Shown one piece after another: positions 7,070-16,159 of a DNA stretch of 64,000 bases. Source of the DNA: DATMBF01 sp035559595 (GTDB taxonomy: Bacteria > Bacteroidota > Ignavibacteria > UBA10030); contig DATMBF010000011.1 of NCBI GenBank assembly GCA_035559595.1, forward strand, positions 45,275 to 109,274. Direction: 5' to 3'. The notes beneath the pieces are model-generated. The model made no database searches, was not told the DNA's origin, and saw only the letters and a program-made list of their open reading frames with translations. The position numbers were made by a program, and so were the translations under genes. Within the stretch, counting starts at the first letter, position 1, and every line of letters begins with the position of its first letter.

Positions 7070-10000
7070 TTATTCTTCCCACCAAAACTTCGGTCGCTTC
7101 CTCAGTTCTGTCCCAACTTCATCCATCGTTTCGGCATCATACAATCTCCCATTCTTCATCACATGAGTGATGAATTCAGAATTGCGGATGTTTTCCAGTG
7201 GATTCTTCTCCATCACGATCACATCAGCGAGCTTTCCGGGCTCGATAGAGCCGAGATCACGCTCCATGCCGAGGTACTCTGCACCGTAGAGTGTCGCACA
7301 CCGGATGGCCTCCATGTTGCTCATCCCGCCTTGCTGGAGCATCCAGAGCTCCCAATGTGCGCCGAGACCCTGAAGCTGCCCGTGCGCTCCAAGTTGAACC
7401 TTTCCACCCGCATCAAGAATCTTTTTGAGCGCCCTGGAAGTTTCGATGTACTGGTAATCATCTTCGTTTGCCATTTGCCGGCGTCGTGAACGCGAATCGA
7501 TAATCTCCCGCGGCGTGTACGTGAGAAGACGTTTATTCTCCCACACTTTTGTCGTTTGGTACCAATAGAACTCGCCCGAGAGTCCGCCGTAGTTCACAAT
7601 GAGCGTCGGAGTGAGGCCAGTCTTCGACTTGGAGACGAGCTCAACAACATCTTTGTAGACCGGAGCGATGGGGATGTTGTGCTCGATACCCGTATGGCCG
7701 TCGAGCACCATTGTCATATTCCAGAAGAAGGTTGAGCCACCCTCAGGAACCACCAGCATCTTCAACTGTCGCGCGGCCTCGATGATTTGCTGTCGTTGAT
7801 CTCGGCGTGGCTGATTGTAACTCTTAACACTAAAAGCGCCAACCGCTTTCAATCGACGAAGGTGGGAAAGAGCATCGTCATAGCTGTTGACAATTGCTTT
7901 GAACGAGCCTTCGGCACCGTACAGAATTGTCCCCGTAGAATAAACGCGCGGCCCCACCATCATTCCCGCCTTGATCATCTCAGCATTTGTGAAGACGAAA
8001 TCTGTGCTGGCCGAGGGATCGTGCATCGTTGTTACGCCGTACGCGAGATTCGCATAATACCGCCAATTCGTGTAGGGAGACCAATCCCCGAAGTTTGCAT
8101 GGGCGTGGACGTCGATGATTCCCGGCATGATGTATTTTCCCGAGACATCCACACGTTTGGCATTGGCGGGGAGGGTGATTGCAGAGTATGGTCCGATAGC
8201 CTTGATCCGATTTCGCTCGACAAGGATTGTTGCATTCTGAAGGACTTCATCTCCTTTCATCGAGATTACTGTTGCACCGACGAGGGCAATTGTTCCGGGA
8301 GGGACATCCGAGTTCGTCTGGAAACTGATGAAGAGTCCCGTTGTGTCCGGCTTTTCCTGGACGCTATCGTTTGCCCCCGGCACAAACGTGAACGTGTTTG
8401 TCAGATCGCGCGAGAAAAGCTCGGGACCCAGAGACCAATACAGGCGCTTGCTTGTCGCGTTCCAACTCAGAAAGGTGGCGGCATCTCTCGTAATTTTCTT
8501 GATCGGATAGTCCGTAGTGCCCGGTCCGATGTTCACCGCCTGTCCCGTTACCGGGAATGGTGCAAGGTAACCCTGATAGCGCTCAACGAGCCCGATCCAC
8601 TGTTCGTCCGGCGAAGGAACAATCTCCTGCGCATTGTCGGAGGTGAGATGAACGCGGCGCTGCTCTCCGCTCAATCCGATGCTTACGAGAGCGACCTTTT
8701 CAGCCTCGCGCGAAAGCAAGAAGACTCGATCGCCTGATTTCGTGAAGCGAGGTCGAGATCCCTCCTCGGTAATCAGCATTGGCTTCCCACCATCTGATGA
8801 CATCCAATAGATGCCGGTTTCGCTGGCGTAGAGATTGCCCCGGAGGTCATTTCCGCCGACTTTTCTATAGACAATCCGTTTCCCGTCTGGCGAAAAAGTG
8901 GGCTCAACGTACGTTCCTTTCGCCGAAGTGAGTTTCGTTTGGTTACTTCCGGTTGCCCGGATCTTTTGAATCGCACCCATTTCCGTATCGTTCCACGTCG
9001 CGTAGATAATCCATCGACCATCAGGTGAGAAGGAGGGATAGAGTTCGAGATTCGTTTCGTCTCGCGTAAGTCGTTTTGGTGTGCCGCTGGGAAGGGGGCG
9101 AATCCAGAGCTTTCCGAGCGCAGAGTAAACGACCGATTTCTCATCGGGCGAGACGGTCACCCAGCGTAACATTTTGACGTTGAATTTCTCAGGAGCAACC
9201 TCTTGCGGGAATTTCACGGCCTCGGTAATCGCGTGTTTTGCCTTCACTTTGAAAGGAATCTGCCTGGCTTGCTTCGTTCGTACGTCGATCCTCCAGAGTT
9301 TTCCTTTTGCCCAGATGATGATGTTACGGCTGTCGGGTGTCCAGGAGAATCCGGGATAAACACCAAAAATCGCCCATGCCTCCTGCTGATCATGATCGAG
9401 TTGATCGTAGATCGGAGTTTCCCGACCACTTTCGATATCGTAAAGATAGAGAACGGAATTCAGACCGACACGTCTGACGAAGGCGATTGTCTTTCCGTCA
9501 GGGGAAGGCTGTGGTCGTGCGGCTCCACCTGCACGGCGAATGTATTGCTCGGTTTTCCCTGTCTGCCGATCCAGTCGCTGGATGATGTAGATGATCCCGT
9601 AGGGATCCTTGTTGTATTGAAATCCTCCGCCCGGTGAGACATCTTCGCTGTAATACAGGTATCGTCCGTTCGGAAAAAGTGCAGGCTCTCCCGCATCCTG
9701 TTCCCAGTTGCGTCGCTTGGTCATCTGCAATCCGGTTCCGCCGGTGATATGATAGAGCCACATTTCCCCTGCGCCGAGCGACCGCGTGTTCCGGTAATGT
9801 TTGCGCCCAACCAAATATTGGCCATCGGGAGTCCAGACGGCGTTGTTTACCTGGCGTTCTTTTTCTTTTGTCACCTGTTGCGGTTTCGAGCCGTCAGCAT
9901 TCATAATCCAGATGTTGTCGATGCCATCGCGGTCGCTGGTGAAGGAGATCTTCTTACCATCAGGACTGAATCGTGGTTGGCTTTCGTAGGCAGGTCCGCC

Positions 10001-10282
10001 GGCGAGCAACATCGCATCGCCTCCTTCGATTGGCATCTTGTAGATGTCGCCAAGCAGATCGAAGACAATCCACTTTCCATCAGGACTGACATCAACCGCC
10101 ATCCATGTGCCTTCATCGGTTTCGAATTCGACGACGGTGGTCGGTCCGTGTGCTGCCGTAACATCCCATTTGTCGGATTTTTTGACGGTATCGTTTGGGG
10201 CATCCGCTTTTGGTGTCTGGGCAATCGAGGTGAAGGACAAAACGCATGAGAGAATGAAGAAACGAATGAGCCGAAGAGTCAT
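7070..10282 (-). CDS. Secreted beta-propeller/amidohydrolase fusion protein
   Basis: 1070 residues. A signal peptide (FFILSCVLSFTSIAQ) is followed by TolB/DPP-IV-type propeller repeats (VDVSPDGKWIVFD, PRFSPDGKKISFTSDRDG, PTFSPDGKRIVYR) over about residues 55-650. An amidohydrolase barrel covers about 690-1060: the metal motif IDVHAHANF, a later GHTGIEHNIPI histidine pair and the C-terminal GSIEPGKLADVIVMEKNPL. The same fusion is known in Bacteroidota-type secreted amidohydrolases, usually assigned to peptide or cyclic amide hydrolysis; the substrate here is unknown. AAGGAG precedes the ATG at 10282, and a good promoter candidate lies at 10326-10356. Confidence 0.9.
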   Translation of the reverse strand: MTLRLIRFFILSCVLSFTSIAQTPKADAPNDTVKKSDKWDVTAAHGPTTVVEFETDEGTWMAVDVSPDGKWIVFDLLGDIYKMPIEGGDAMLLAGGPAYESQPRFSPDGKKISFTSDRDGIDNIWIMNADGSKPQQVTKEKERQVNNAVWTPDGQYLVGRKHYRNTRSLGAGEMWLYHITGGTGLQMTKRRNWEQDAGEPALFPNGRYLYYSEDVSPGGGFQYNKDPYGIIYIIQRLDRQTGKTEQYIRRAGGAARPQPSPDGKTIAFVRRVGLNSVLYLYDIESGRETPIYDQLDHDQQEAWAIFGVYPGFSWTPDSRNIIIWAKGKLWRIDVRTKQARQIPFKVKAKHAITEAVKFPQEVAPEKFNVKMLRWVTVSPDEKSVVYSALGKLWIRPLPSGTPKRLTRDETNLELYPSFSPDGRWIIYATWNDTEMGAIQKIRATGSNQTKLTSAKGTYVEPTFSPDGKRIVYRKVGGNDLRGNLYASETGIYWMSSDGGKPMLITEEGSRPRFTKSGDRVFLLSREAEKVALVSIGLSGEQRRVHLTSDNAQEIVPSPDEQWIGLVERYQGYLAPFPVTGQAVNIGPGTTDYPIKKITRDAATFLSWNATSKRLYWSLGPELFSRDLTNTFTFVPGANDSVQEKPDTTGLFISFQTNSDVPPGTIALVGATVISMKGDEVLQNATILVERNRIKAIGPYSAITLPANAKRVDVSGKYIMPGIIDVHAHANFGDWSPYTNWRYYANLAYGVTTMHDPSASTDFVFTNAEMIKAGMMVGPRVYSTGTILYGAEGSFKAIVNSYDDALSHLRRLKAVGAFSVKSYNQPRRDQRQQIIEAARQLKMLVVPEGGSTFFWNMTMVLDGHTGIEHNIPIAPVYKDVVELVSKSKTGLTPTLIVNYGGLSGEFYWYQTTKVWENKRLLTYTPREIIDSRSRRRQMANEDDYQYIETSRALKKILDAGGKVQLGAHGQLQGLGAHWELWMLQQGGMSNMEAIRCATLYGAEYLGMERDLGSIEPGKLADVIVMEKNPLENIRNSEFITHVMKNGRLYDAETMDEVGTELRKRPKFWWEE

Positions 10283-10325
10283 GACAACTCCTTGAGGATA
10301 CTTGTGGGAATAAGACTGAAGTGCT

Positions 10326-10356
10326 AAAACATACGGAAGGGGAAGAATGGAAGCAA
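10326..10356 (-). promoter_or_regulatory. Promoter candidate for the propeller-amidohydrolase gene
   Basis: On the minus strand TTG (10356-10354) is followed after 20 bases by TATGTTTT (10333-10326). This fits the Bacteroidota-type consensus TTTG-N19..21-TAnnTTTG. The 43-base leader that follows carries the AAGGAG site. Confidence 0.5.
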
Positions 10357-10448
10357 GAAATATTCGTTAGTGATCTCCACCGGTGGCATGGTGTGTTTTC
10401 CTTTTGTACATTCATTGTGTGATACCACATTCACCAATCCAACCTTAA

Positions 10449-11564
10449 GTGCCTGACGTTGAACTAACCATCATCGGTGCAGGTGTTGTCGGACTTGCCA
10501 TCGGAGCACGGCTTGCACCGAAACATCCCGGCCTCCTCGTTCTTGAAAAAAACGAAAGGTACGGCATGGAGACTTCCAGCCGGAACAGCGAAGTCATTCA
10601 CGCCGGCATCTACTATTCTCCGGGTTCACTGAAAGCACGCCTCTGCGTCGAAGGTCGCGACGAGCTGTACAGATTGTGCGAGAAGCACGGTATTACACAT
10701 CGCAAGATTACGAAGATCATAACCGCGGTCTCTCAAGCTGAACTCCCCAAGCTTGAACAGATTTTTGAGAATGGAAGGAAGAACGGTGTTGAGCTCCAAC
10801 TATTGGATAAACAACAAACTCTTGCTTTGGAGCCAAACATCAATGCCGTTGCCTCGATTTTTTCGCCTCGAACAGGAATTCTCAGCGCACACGAGCTGAT
10901 GGATTACTTCTACCATGAGATTGTCGAGCACAACGGGACTATCCAGCACCGCTGCGAGGTCACCGGCATTGAGAAGGTCACCGATGGCTACAAAGTCAAA
11001 ATCAACGAAGGTGGGCAATCCTCCGTGTTTACAACCGAAAGCATTATCAATGCAGCAGGTCTTCACGCCGATAAGGTGGCTGCGATGGTTGGGATTGATA
11101 TAGACGCCGCCGGATATCGACTGAGCTATGCGAAAGGCTCGTATTTTGCTGTCGCCTCCTCCAAATCCCGACTTGTTTCCCGGCTTGTCTATCCTGTTCC
11201 GGGAGGAGAGAGTTTGGGAGTTCATGCACTACTCGATTGGGGTGGGCGATTGAAGTTCGGGCCGGACGTTGAGTATCTCCCGAATGGTGTTATTGACTAT
11301 TCGGTCGACGAGGCGAAACGCGGCGCGTTCGGCGAGTCCATACGCAGGATCGTTCCGGCAATCCAGGATGATGATATCACACCCGACATGAGTGGAATCC
11401 GTCCAAAGCTTCAACGAAAGGGAGAGCTACCAAAGGATTTTGTCATTGTACATGAAAAGGAGCGGGGACTCGAGGGATTTGTGAATTTGATCGGTATTGA
11501 GTCACCCGGTCTAACTGCCTCTCCCGCAATTGCGCGGTATGTCGAACAGTTGATTGATCATTGA
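10449..11564 (+). CDS. L-2-hydroxyglutarate oxidase-like FAD oxidoreductase
   Basis: 371 residues. The N-terminus has the Rossmann FAD motif IIGAGVVGLAIGARL, then NSEVIHAGIYY, the conserved signature of L-2-hydroxyglutarate dehydrogenase/oxidase (LhgO) relatives. The C-terminal IGIESPGLTASPAIARY, which closes the FAD site, is also present. These enzymes oxidise L-2-hydroxyglutarate to 2-oxoglutarate as metabolite repair, passing electrons to oxygen or quinone. The start is GTG at 10449 with no clear ribosome binding site. The gene is divergent from the propeller-amidohydrolase. I am sure of the family, less so of the exact substrate. Confidence 0.87.
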   Translation: MPDVELTIIGAGVVGLAIGARLAPKHPGLLVLEKNERYGMETSSRNSEVIHAGIYYSPGSLKARLCVEGRDELYRLCEKHGITHRKITKIITAVSQAELPKLEQIFENGRKNGVELQLLDKQQTLALEPNINAVASIFSPRTGILSAHELMDYFYHEIVEHNGTIQHRCEVTGIEKVTDGYKVKINEGGQSSVFTTESIINAAGLHADKVAAMVGIDIDAAGYRLSYAKGSYFAVASSKSRLVSRLVYPVPGGESLGVHALLDWGGRLKFGPDVEYLPNGVIDYSVDEAKRGAFGESIRRIVPAIQDDDITPDMSGIRPKLQRKGELPKDFVIVHEKERGLEGFVNLIGIESPGLTASPAIARYVEQLIDH

Positions 11565-11592
11565 AAAAGGCCTCTGTTGTTTGCCATCTCAC

Positions 11593-11622
11593 TTGCATTA
11601 AGGTTGAGCTTTTGTATCTTTA
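11593..11622 (+). promoter_or_regulatory. Promoter candidate for the cNMP/ZIP-like gene
   Basis: TTG (11593-11595), a 19-base spacer, then TATCTTTA (11615-11622), fitting TTG-N19..21-TAnnTTTG. The ATG of the following gene is at 11639, so the predicted leader is only about 10 bases, which agrees with the lack of a Shine-Dalgarno sequence there. Confidence 0.5.
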
Positions 11623-11638
11623 GCCTCTGAGACACACT

Positions 11639-12967
11639 ATGCTGGACGCCACCGAACCGACCCGCGTTCTCATTGCTGCGGCAATGGCTGTCGCTGCAAT
11701 GATTTCCCTCCTCATTGGCGCTTCCGTTGGATTATTCTTCAGGCCCTCTCACAAAGTCAATGCCATTATTATGGCCTTCGGGACGGGTGCACTGATTCAG
11801 GCCCTTGCGGTCGAACTTGCATTTGAGGGGGCCGAGCGACTTGTGCATCAGGCACACCTTAACGGAGTGATGAGCTGGCTCTGGGTTGCCGGTGGTTTCG
11901 CGGCCGGTGGAAGTATCTATTACATCGGCAATCGCATTATCGATCAAATGGGAGGAGCTCTCCGTCATCCCGCGCTTGCCAAGCTCTTTCTGTTAGAAAA
12001 GAAACGAGAAGAATCCGCTGCAGTCCTTTCCCGTCTCTCGAAGATTGACCTTGTTCGCTCCCTTCCACCCGAAGAAATGGAGGATGTTCTTGATTGCATC
12101 GAACCCGTAGAGGTAAAAGCGGGGGAGAAGGTCTTTCGAATGGGAGATGTTGGCGATGCGCTGTACTTCATCGATGACGGTCAGATCGACATCGTCTCCA
12201 CCAATGGCGAAGAGACCTCTGTGATTGCGCGACTCGAGACGGGTCAATCGTTCGGTGAAATGGCTCTGTTGACGGGTGAACCGCGATCGGGAACGGCGGT
12301 TGCGGTCAAAGACACAGCATTACTGAGAATCAAAAAGAAGAACTTTGATGAGTTGATGAAGAATTCACCCAATCTTCGCAGGGCTGTTGAGGAACTCAAC
12401 TCACAACGTCTCTTACAGAATGTCGAAAAGACGAGGGGAAAAATCGATGCGGTACATTGGCAGAAAGTTGCCGTAGCAAATATCCAGCGCCTCACGAGGA
12501 ACGAAGAGCTTGCTCTGATGCAAAAGCATGTTTCTGCCGGTGCGCCTCTTGCGATCTTCCTTGGAGCAATGTTGGATGGCATTCCCGAGTCGATCGTTAT
12601 CGGGTCGAGTTTTGTTTCGCTGGCAACCTACCAGTTCACGTTTCTCGCGGCAGTGTTTGTTTCTAACCTGCCGGAGGCAATGGCGAGTGCAGCGGGAATG
12701 AAAGAGGCCGGCTTTGCCCAAAGTCGCGTCTTTATGCTGTGGGGGACGCTCGTCGTCGCCGGTGCAATTGCAGCCGCTCTTGGCAATATGTTCCTCACGG
12801 AAGCTCCTCCCACGGTGCTGACATTAGTTGAGGCAATCGCCGGCGGTGGCATTCTTGCCATGGTCTCCTCCGTCATGATGCCGGAGGCCTACGAGCACGG
12901 TGGACCGGATGTCGGACTTGCAACGATTGCCGGATTCTTGGTTGCGTTTCTCTTCAAATTCGTGTAG
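11639..12967 (+). CDS. ZIP-like permease with inserted cyclic-nucleotide-binding domain
   Basis: 442 residues. Three membrane helices (about 10-30, 42-60, 78-97) come first. A complete cNMP-binding fold follows at about 130-245, with the phosphate-binding cassette GQSFGEMALLTGEPRSGTAV, normally FGE.AL...RSAT. About five more helices follow. The second half carries LDGIPESIVIG and NLPEAMASAAGM, which match the helix-4 and helix-5 HN.PEG motifs of ZIP metal transporters, but here the usual His is Asp or Asn. A ligand-gated metal or ion permease is therefore likely, with uncertain substrate. A tandem ACT gene follows after 17 bases. Confidence 0.8.
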   Translation: MLDATEPTRVLIAAAMAVAAMISLLIGASVGLFFRPSHKVNAIIMAFGTGALIQALAVELAFEGAERLVHQAHLNGVMSWLWVAGGFAAGGSIYYIGNRIIDQMGGALRHPALAKLFLLEKKREESAAVLSRLSKIDLVRSLPPEEMEDVLDCIEPVEVKAGEKVFRMGDVGDALYFIDDGQIDIVSTNGEETSVIARLETGQSFGEMALLTGEPRSGTAVAVKDTALLRIKKKNFDELMKNSPNLRRAVEELNSQRLLQNVEKTRGKIDAVHWQKVAVANIQRLTRNEELALMQKHVSAGAPLAIFLGAMLDGIPESIVIGSSFVSLATYQFTFLAAVFVSNLPEAMASAAGMKEAGFAQSRVFMLWGTLVVAGAIAAALGNMFLTEAPPTVLTLVEAIAGGGILAMVSSVMMPEAYEHGGPDVGLATIAGFLVAFLFKFV

Positions 12968-12984
12968 CACGAAAGGAGGGTGAT

Positions 12985-13368
12985 ATGGAGAAGATTCAAG
13001 AGCTGTTTGTCGTCGTGGAGAATCGACCGGGGGCACTGGGGAACCTGCTCGGAACGCTCGGAAGAGAGCGAATCAACATCGAAGCGATCGGCCTATTTCA
13101 GGATGTTGCGAAGTTGTCCGTTTCTGATATCGACAAGGCGAAGAAGGTTCTCATCAAACAAGGGTATGCCGTCGAGGAGCGTGAGGTGTTGCGACTTGAG
13201 CTGGACAACAAACCTGGCTCGTTCGCATTTGTCGCCTCGCGACTTGGCAATGCCGGACTTAATATCGAGTACTGCTATGCTACTGTGGGGAAAAACCAGA
13301 AGTCTGCGGCGGTGATCCTTGATGTGAGAGATTTAGATAAGGCGATGGAAGTTCTTCAAGGGGTTTGA
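12985..13368 (+). CDS. Tandem ACT-domain protein
   Basis: 127 residues made of two ACT domains, about 5-60 (LFVVVENRPGALGNLLGTLG) and 70-127 (LRLELDNKPGSFAFVASRLG), each with the N-x-P-G ligand loop. Stand-alone double-ACT proteins bind amino acids or other small ligands and act as sensors. An excellent ribosome binding site (AAAGGAGGG) precedes the ATG at 12985. The gene lies 17 bases after the cNMP/ZIP-like permease and is probably cotranscribed, so a regulatory link between the two is possible but unproven. Confidence 0.9.
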   Translation: MEKIQELFVVVENRPGALGNLLGTLGRERINIEAIGLFQDVAKLSVSDIDKAKKVLIKQGYAVEEREVLRLELDNKPGSFAFVASRLGNAGLNIEYCYATVGKNQKSAAVILDVRDLDKAMEVLQGV

Positions 13369-13495
13369 AGTGAGAAGATTTGTCTTTTCATTCTCGAATC
13401 GTCTTCTGCCATGACGCGCGACTCATACGGATCAGTGATTCGCTCCTGTCTGAAAGGTTCAGAACGATGATCTATTGGCCAATAACTATTAACCA

Positions 13496-13984
13496 TCAAT
13501 TCTTCCCATCTCCCTCCTCAGACCCTTCTTCCAAGATTCTCTCCCGTTCGCTTTCAATCCAGTCGTACAGAATATTCTTCTCTTCTTCTGATAGCCGTGC
13601 GGATGGATGCATCAGCAGATAGGGGGGAAGGGGCATTTCACCGTCATTGATCTCCTGGGCCATTTGATCGATACGACCAACTGCACGGAAATACTTGTAG
13701 GTCCAGTTTGAGAAATTCAGCTTGCTCCGCCCCTCTTCGACGTCGTGGGCCACAAGCCACATTGCGGGAGCAAGATGACTATACCAAGGCCAGCGTGTTT
13801 CGTGAGAGTGGCAATCGTAGCAGGATCGCCGAAGAATCTTGTCGACATTTTCCGGGACGCGAAGCTTCGCCTGAATCGTCATTGCCGGATCCACCGGCGG
13901 ATTCGTTCTTTCCGGTCGATAGAATTGCGCCAGCAGGAACAACCCGAGAAATCCAATGCCAACCCATCGCAGGATCTTTTTCAT
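13496..13984 (-). CDS. Membrane-anchored haem-binding domain protein
   Basis: 162 residues. An N-terminal anchor (ILRWVGIGFLGLFLLAQFY) is followed by a haem-c attachment motif CYDCH within SCYDCHSHETRWPWYSHLAP, and later WIESERERILEEG. This matches the Haem_bd family (PF14376) of periplasmic mono-haem proteins found in Bacteroidota and related phyla. AAGGAG precedes the ATG at 13984. Its electron-transfer partner is not indicated by the neighbours. Confidence 0.88.
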   Translation of the reverse strand: MKKILRWVGIGFLGLFLLAQFYRPERTNPPVDPAMTIQAKLRVPENVDKILRRSCYDCHSHETRWPWYSHLAPAMWLVAHDVEEGRSKLNFSNWTYKYFRAVGRIDQMAQEINDGEMPLPPYLLMHPSARLSEEEKNILYDWIESERERILEEGSEEGDGKN

Positions 13985-14101
13985 TCTCGTTTCTCCTTCA
14001 CCGTATTAACCAGTGTGGAAATTGTAGGGATATTTTTTGTCTTTTGCCAGCCGAGCGCTGGAACCTCGAACACAAGCCTCACACTACGAACACCAAACCT
14101 C

Positions 14102-14575
14102 TTATCGACCTCCCCTCCCCATTCGCTCCGGCATTTCAACGGCAACAACCTCACCCTTGGCGCAAACTTCTCCGCGAGCAAGGAGTATTGCTTCAATAAT
14201 CACCTTTCGCCCTTTGATTTCCTTCACCTTCCCTCGCACCTCGAGCTCAACACCCATCGGTGTGGGTTGAAGATACTCTACCCGTAATGAAGCAGTAACA
14301 AAGCGATGGGGGGGATGACTTCCCAATTCCCGATTCTCGATGCGATAAGCCGCTGCGGCCGCCGATCCGGTTCCGTGACAATCGATCAGGGATGCAATCA
14401 ATCCGCCGTACACATATCCCGGCATGGCTGTGTGTGAAGGCCATGGTGTAAACCGGCACACCGTTTCCTCCCCCTCCCAATAGCTCTTGATGTGAAGCCC
14501 GTCTTTGTTGAGTCGCCCGCATCCGTAACAATGGCTGAATTCATCCGGGTAGAAATCCTGAAATGCCTTTTCCAT
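14102..14575 (-). CDS. PaaI-type hotdog thioesterase
   Basis: 157 residues. CYGCGRLNKDGLHIKSYWEG at the N-terminus and the hotdog core (PGYVYGGLIASLIDCHGTGS, then VEYLQPTPMGVELEVRGKV) identify the 4HBT/PaaI thioesterase superfamily. Such enzymes hydrolyse acyl-CoA thioesters; the acyl substrate cannot be inferred. Only a weak AGGA precedes the ATG at 14575. Two adjacent inverted repeats at 14622-14650 may control it. Confidence 0.88.
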   Translation of the reverse strand: MEKAFQDFYPDEFSHCYGCGRLNKDGLHIKSYWEGEETVCRFTPWPSHTAMPGYVYGGLIASLIDCHGTGSAAAAAYRIENRELGSHPPHRFVTASLRVEYLQPTPMGVELEVRGKVKEIKGRKVIIEAILLARGEVCAKGEVVAVEMPERMGRGGR

Positions 14576-14621
14576 GGTTAGTTTTCCTACTGTGGGCTAG
14601 AATGTCAGGAACATCTGCTGA

Positions 14622-14650
14622 ATTGTTGAAAACAATGACATCAGGATGTC
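14622..14650. promoter_or_regulatory. Two abutting inverted repeats, candidate operator
   Basis: ATTGTT-GAA-AACAAT (14622-14636) is followed at once by GACATC-AG-GATGTC (14637-14650), both with perfect 6-base arms. They lie 47-75 bases upstream of the thioesterase ATG, where a repressor or activator would bind. Confidence 0.5.
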
Positions 14651-14978
14651 ACAGACAATCCTGAACAGCATTAGATATACTGGCACAAGTTTTCACACAA
14701 ATTTTCCACCAGCCAATCCCTATGAGACTCTCGCCAGGCGTGAGGTTCGAGCTTGAGATCGGACTGTATTCGTTTTCCACGGAAAACACTTTTCAAAGCC
14801 CGTACGGCAACTCGACTTCGAGTCCGTCGCGGAGAATGAATAGATAGTCTTGAATTTCCCGTTCAACGCGATCAGAGGAGAACCGTTCGCCTCGTATCTC
14901 AGTCCGCGTTGGCTTTGTGCGGACGTCGTGAGAACCCACAATCACTCTCTGCCCACGTCGACTCCACTTCTCTCCGCG
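14651..14978. other. Intergenic stretch without a convincing gene
   Basis: Between the candidate operator and the stop of the next minus-strand gene I see no RNA gene, no intrinsic terminator with a T-run and no reading frame with protein-like features. Short open frames exist on both strands but have no ribosome binding site or recognisable motif. It may hold decayed coding sequence. Confidence 0.4.
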
Positions 14979-16055
14979 TTACTTGAAGGGATAACTGATG
15001 TACTCTTTAGACCACGGCCCTGCAATTGTCAGTCGTTCGGTGTATCGTTGTGCGGGATTGAAAAAGAGCGAGCCGAGAGTGCCTTTGTCGAACGAGAAGT
15101 CGAGCGCAAATGGTGCGATCCCGCGGTCAGGACCAAGAGGTCCGCTAAATCGATCGGCATCATAGTAACGCGGCACCAGAACATCGACCAACTCATCGCG
15201 ATACCTCCACGCTCCGTCAAGCAGTTTTCCATCTCCGAGAAGTTCCCCGCTTACCAGCAACGGCCACAGTTTCTCAGTGATCGAGTCGAGCTGATAGGCA
15301 ACTTCTCCTGACGTCCAAGTTTTGGGTTCCTCAACTGCCTCACCTTGTCGCGCTGGCCGAAAAAGGATTCCACTCCCATCTTCGAAAGTGAAACGTCCAT
15401 CCTGTCCGATGACCACCTCGCTGCTGGAATCGAGCGTGCCGTAAATTCCGTGCCCCTGGGCTTCGACGAACACTGTCGTATGGCGTCCGGTTTCGTTCGG
15501 TGCCCCTGTTGAATCCACCAGCTGAAAACGCCCTGTGATCTTTGTCTTTCCTGATGAGATGCCGGAGCCAAGATTTGAATAGACATCGCTTCCATAGTGT
15601 GCCTGAGTCCATAGAAGTACCACCCGTCCGTCCGACTTCCGCACGACAACCTGGAAGTTCTCTCCGTCATTCTCATGAGTGTCGTGAAGATACAAGGTGA
15701 AATGATTCCAGTCGCGCGGATGAAAGAGATGGAAGGAGAGGAAATAATGGGTCTCCGTTTCGAGGACGGCATAGTAGACCGTCGGTTTTAACTCGAAGCG
15801 GTCGAAGTTTTCCCAGTTATTGTTTCCAACAAGATCGCCGTCGAAGTCGATATTTGAAATGATGTCCTGACGGCCCCCGGTCTTATCGGTTGCATGATAG
15901 ATGAACGGTGCGTAGCGCTCGGCGATATGGTGGAGACGCTCCGACCGGGGAGGCTCACCAGCATTGGTTGAAAGAAGCTCTTTTGTAAACGGAACATGCG
16001 ATACGGAGAGGAGAGGAACGGCGATGATGAAGAGAATTACACTGAGTCTAGCCAT
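14979..16055 (-). CDS. Secreted protein of unknown function, 358 residues
   Basis: Signal peptide at 1-18 (LSVILFIIAVPLLSVSH). The mature protein starts with HIAERYAPFIYHATDKTGGR and IDFDGDLVGNNNWENFDRF, a pattern seen in Vps62-like/YAPxxY beta-rich proteins. It continues with many aromatic beta strands (TVYYAVLETETHYFLSFHLF). I cannot assign a catalytic function. The asparagine- and aspartate-rich IDFDGD loop suggests calcium binding (inference). No good ribosome binding site is seen at 16055, but a CATCTTTT box preceded by TTG at a 19-base spacing is found upstream. Confidence 0.75.
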   Translation of the reverse strand: MARLSVILFIIAVPLLSVSHVPFTKELLSTNAGEPPRSERLHHIAERYAPFIYHATDKTGGRQDIISNIDFDGDLVGNNNWENFDRFELKPTVYYAVLETETHYFLSFHLFHPRDWNHFTLYLHDTHENDGENFQVVVRKSDGRVVLLWTQAHYGSDVYSNLGSGISSGKTKITGRFQLVDSTGAPNETGRHTTVFVEAQGHGIYGTLDSSSEVVIGQDGRFTFEDGSGILFRPARQGEAVEEPKTWTSGEVAYQLDSITEKLWPLLVSGELLGDGKLLDGAWRYRDELVDVLVPRYYDADRFSGPLGPDRGIAPFALDFSFDKGTLGSLFFNPAQRYTERLTIAGPWSKEYISYPFK

Positions 16056-16159
16056 ACAGGGTGGAACTCTATCGGTTTATCTCAAAAGATGGTGGTTTTT
16101 CCCTCTTTGTCAATCTTTCTCACCCGTACGCTGTTGGTACCCGGAAGGGTTCGGGAGGT

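Noticed and set aside
7787..8737. Plus-strand open frame of 316 codons
   Set aside because: Antisense to the propeller-amidohydrolase; the product has no domain, and the minus-strand gene has clear propeller and barrel motifs here.
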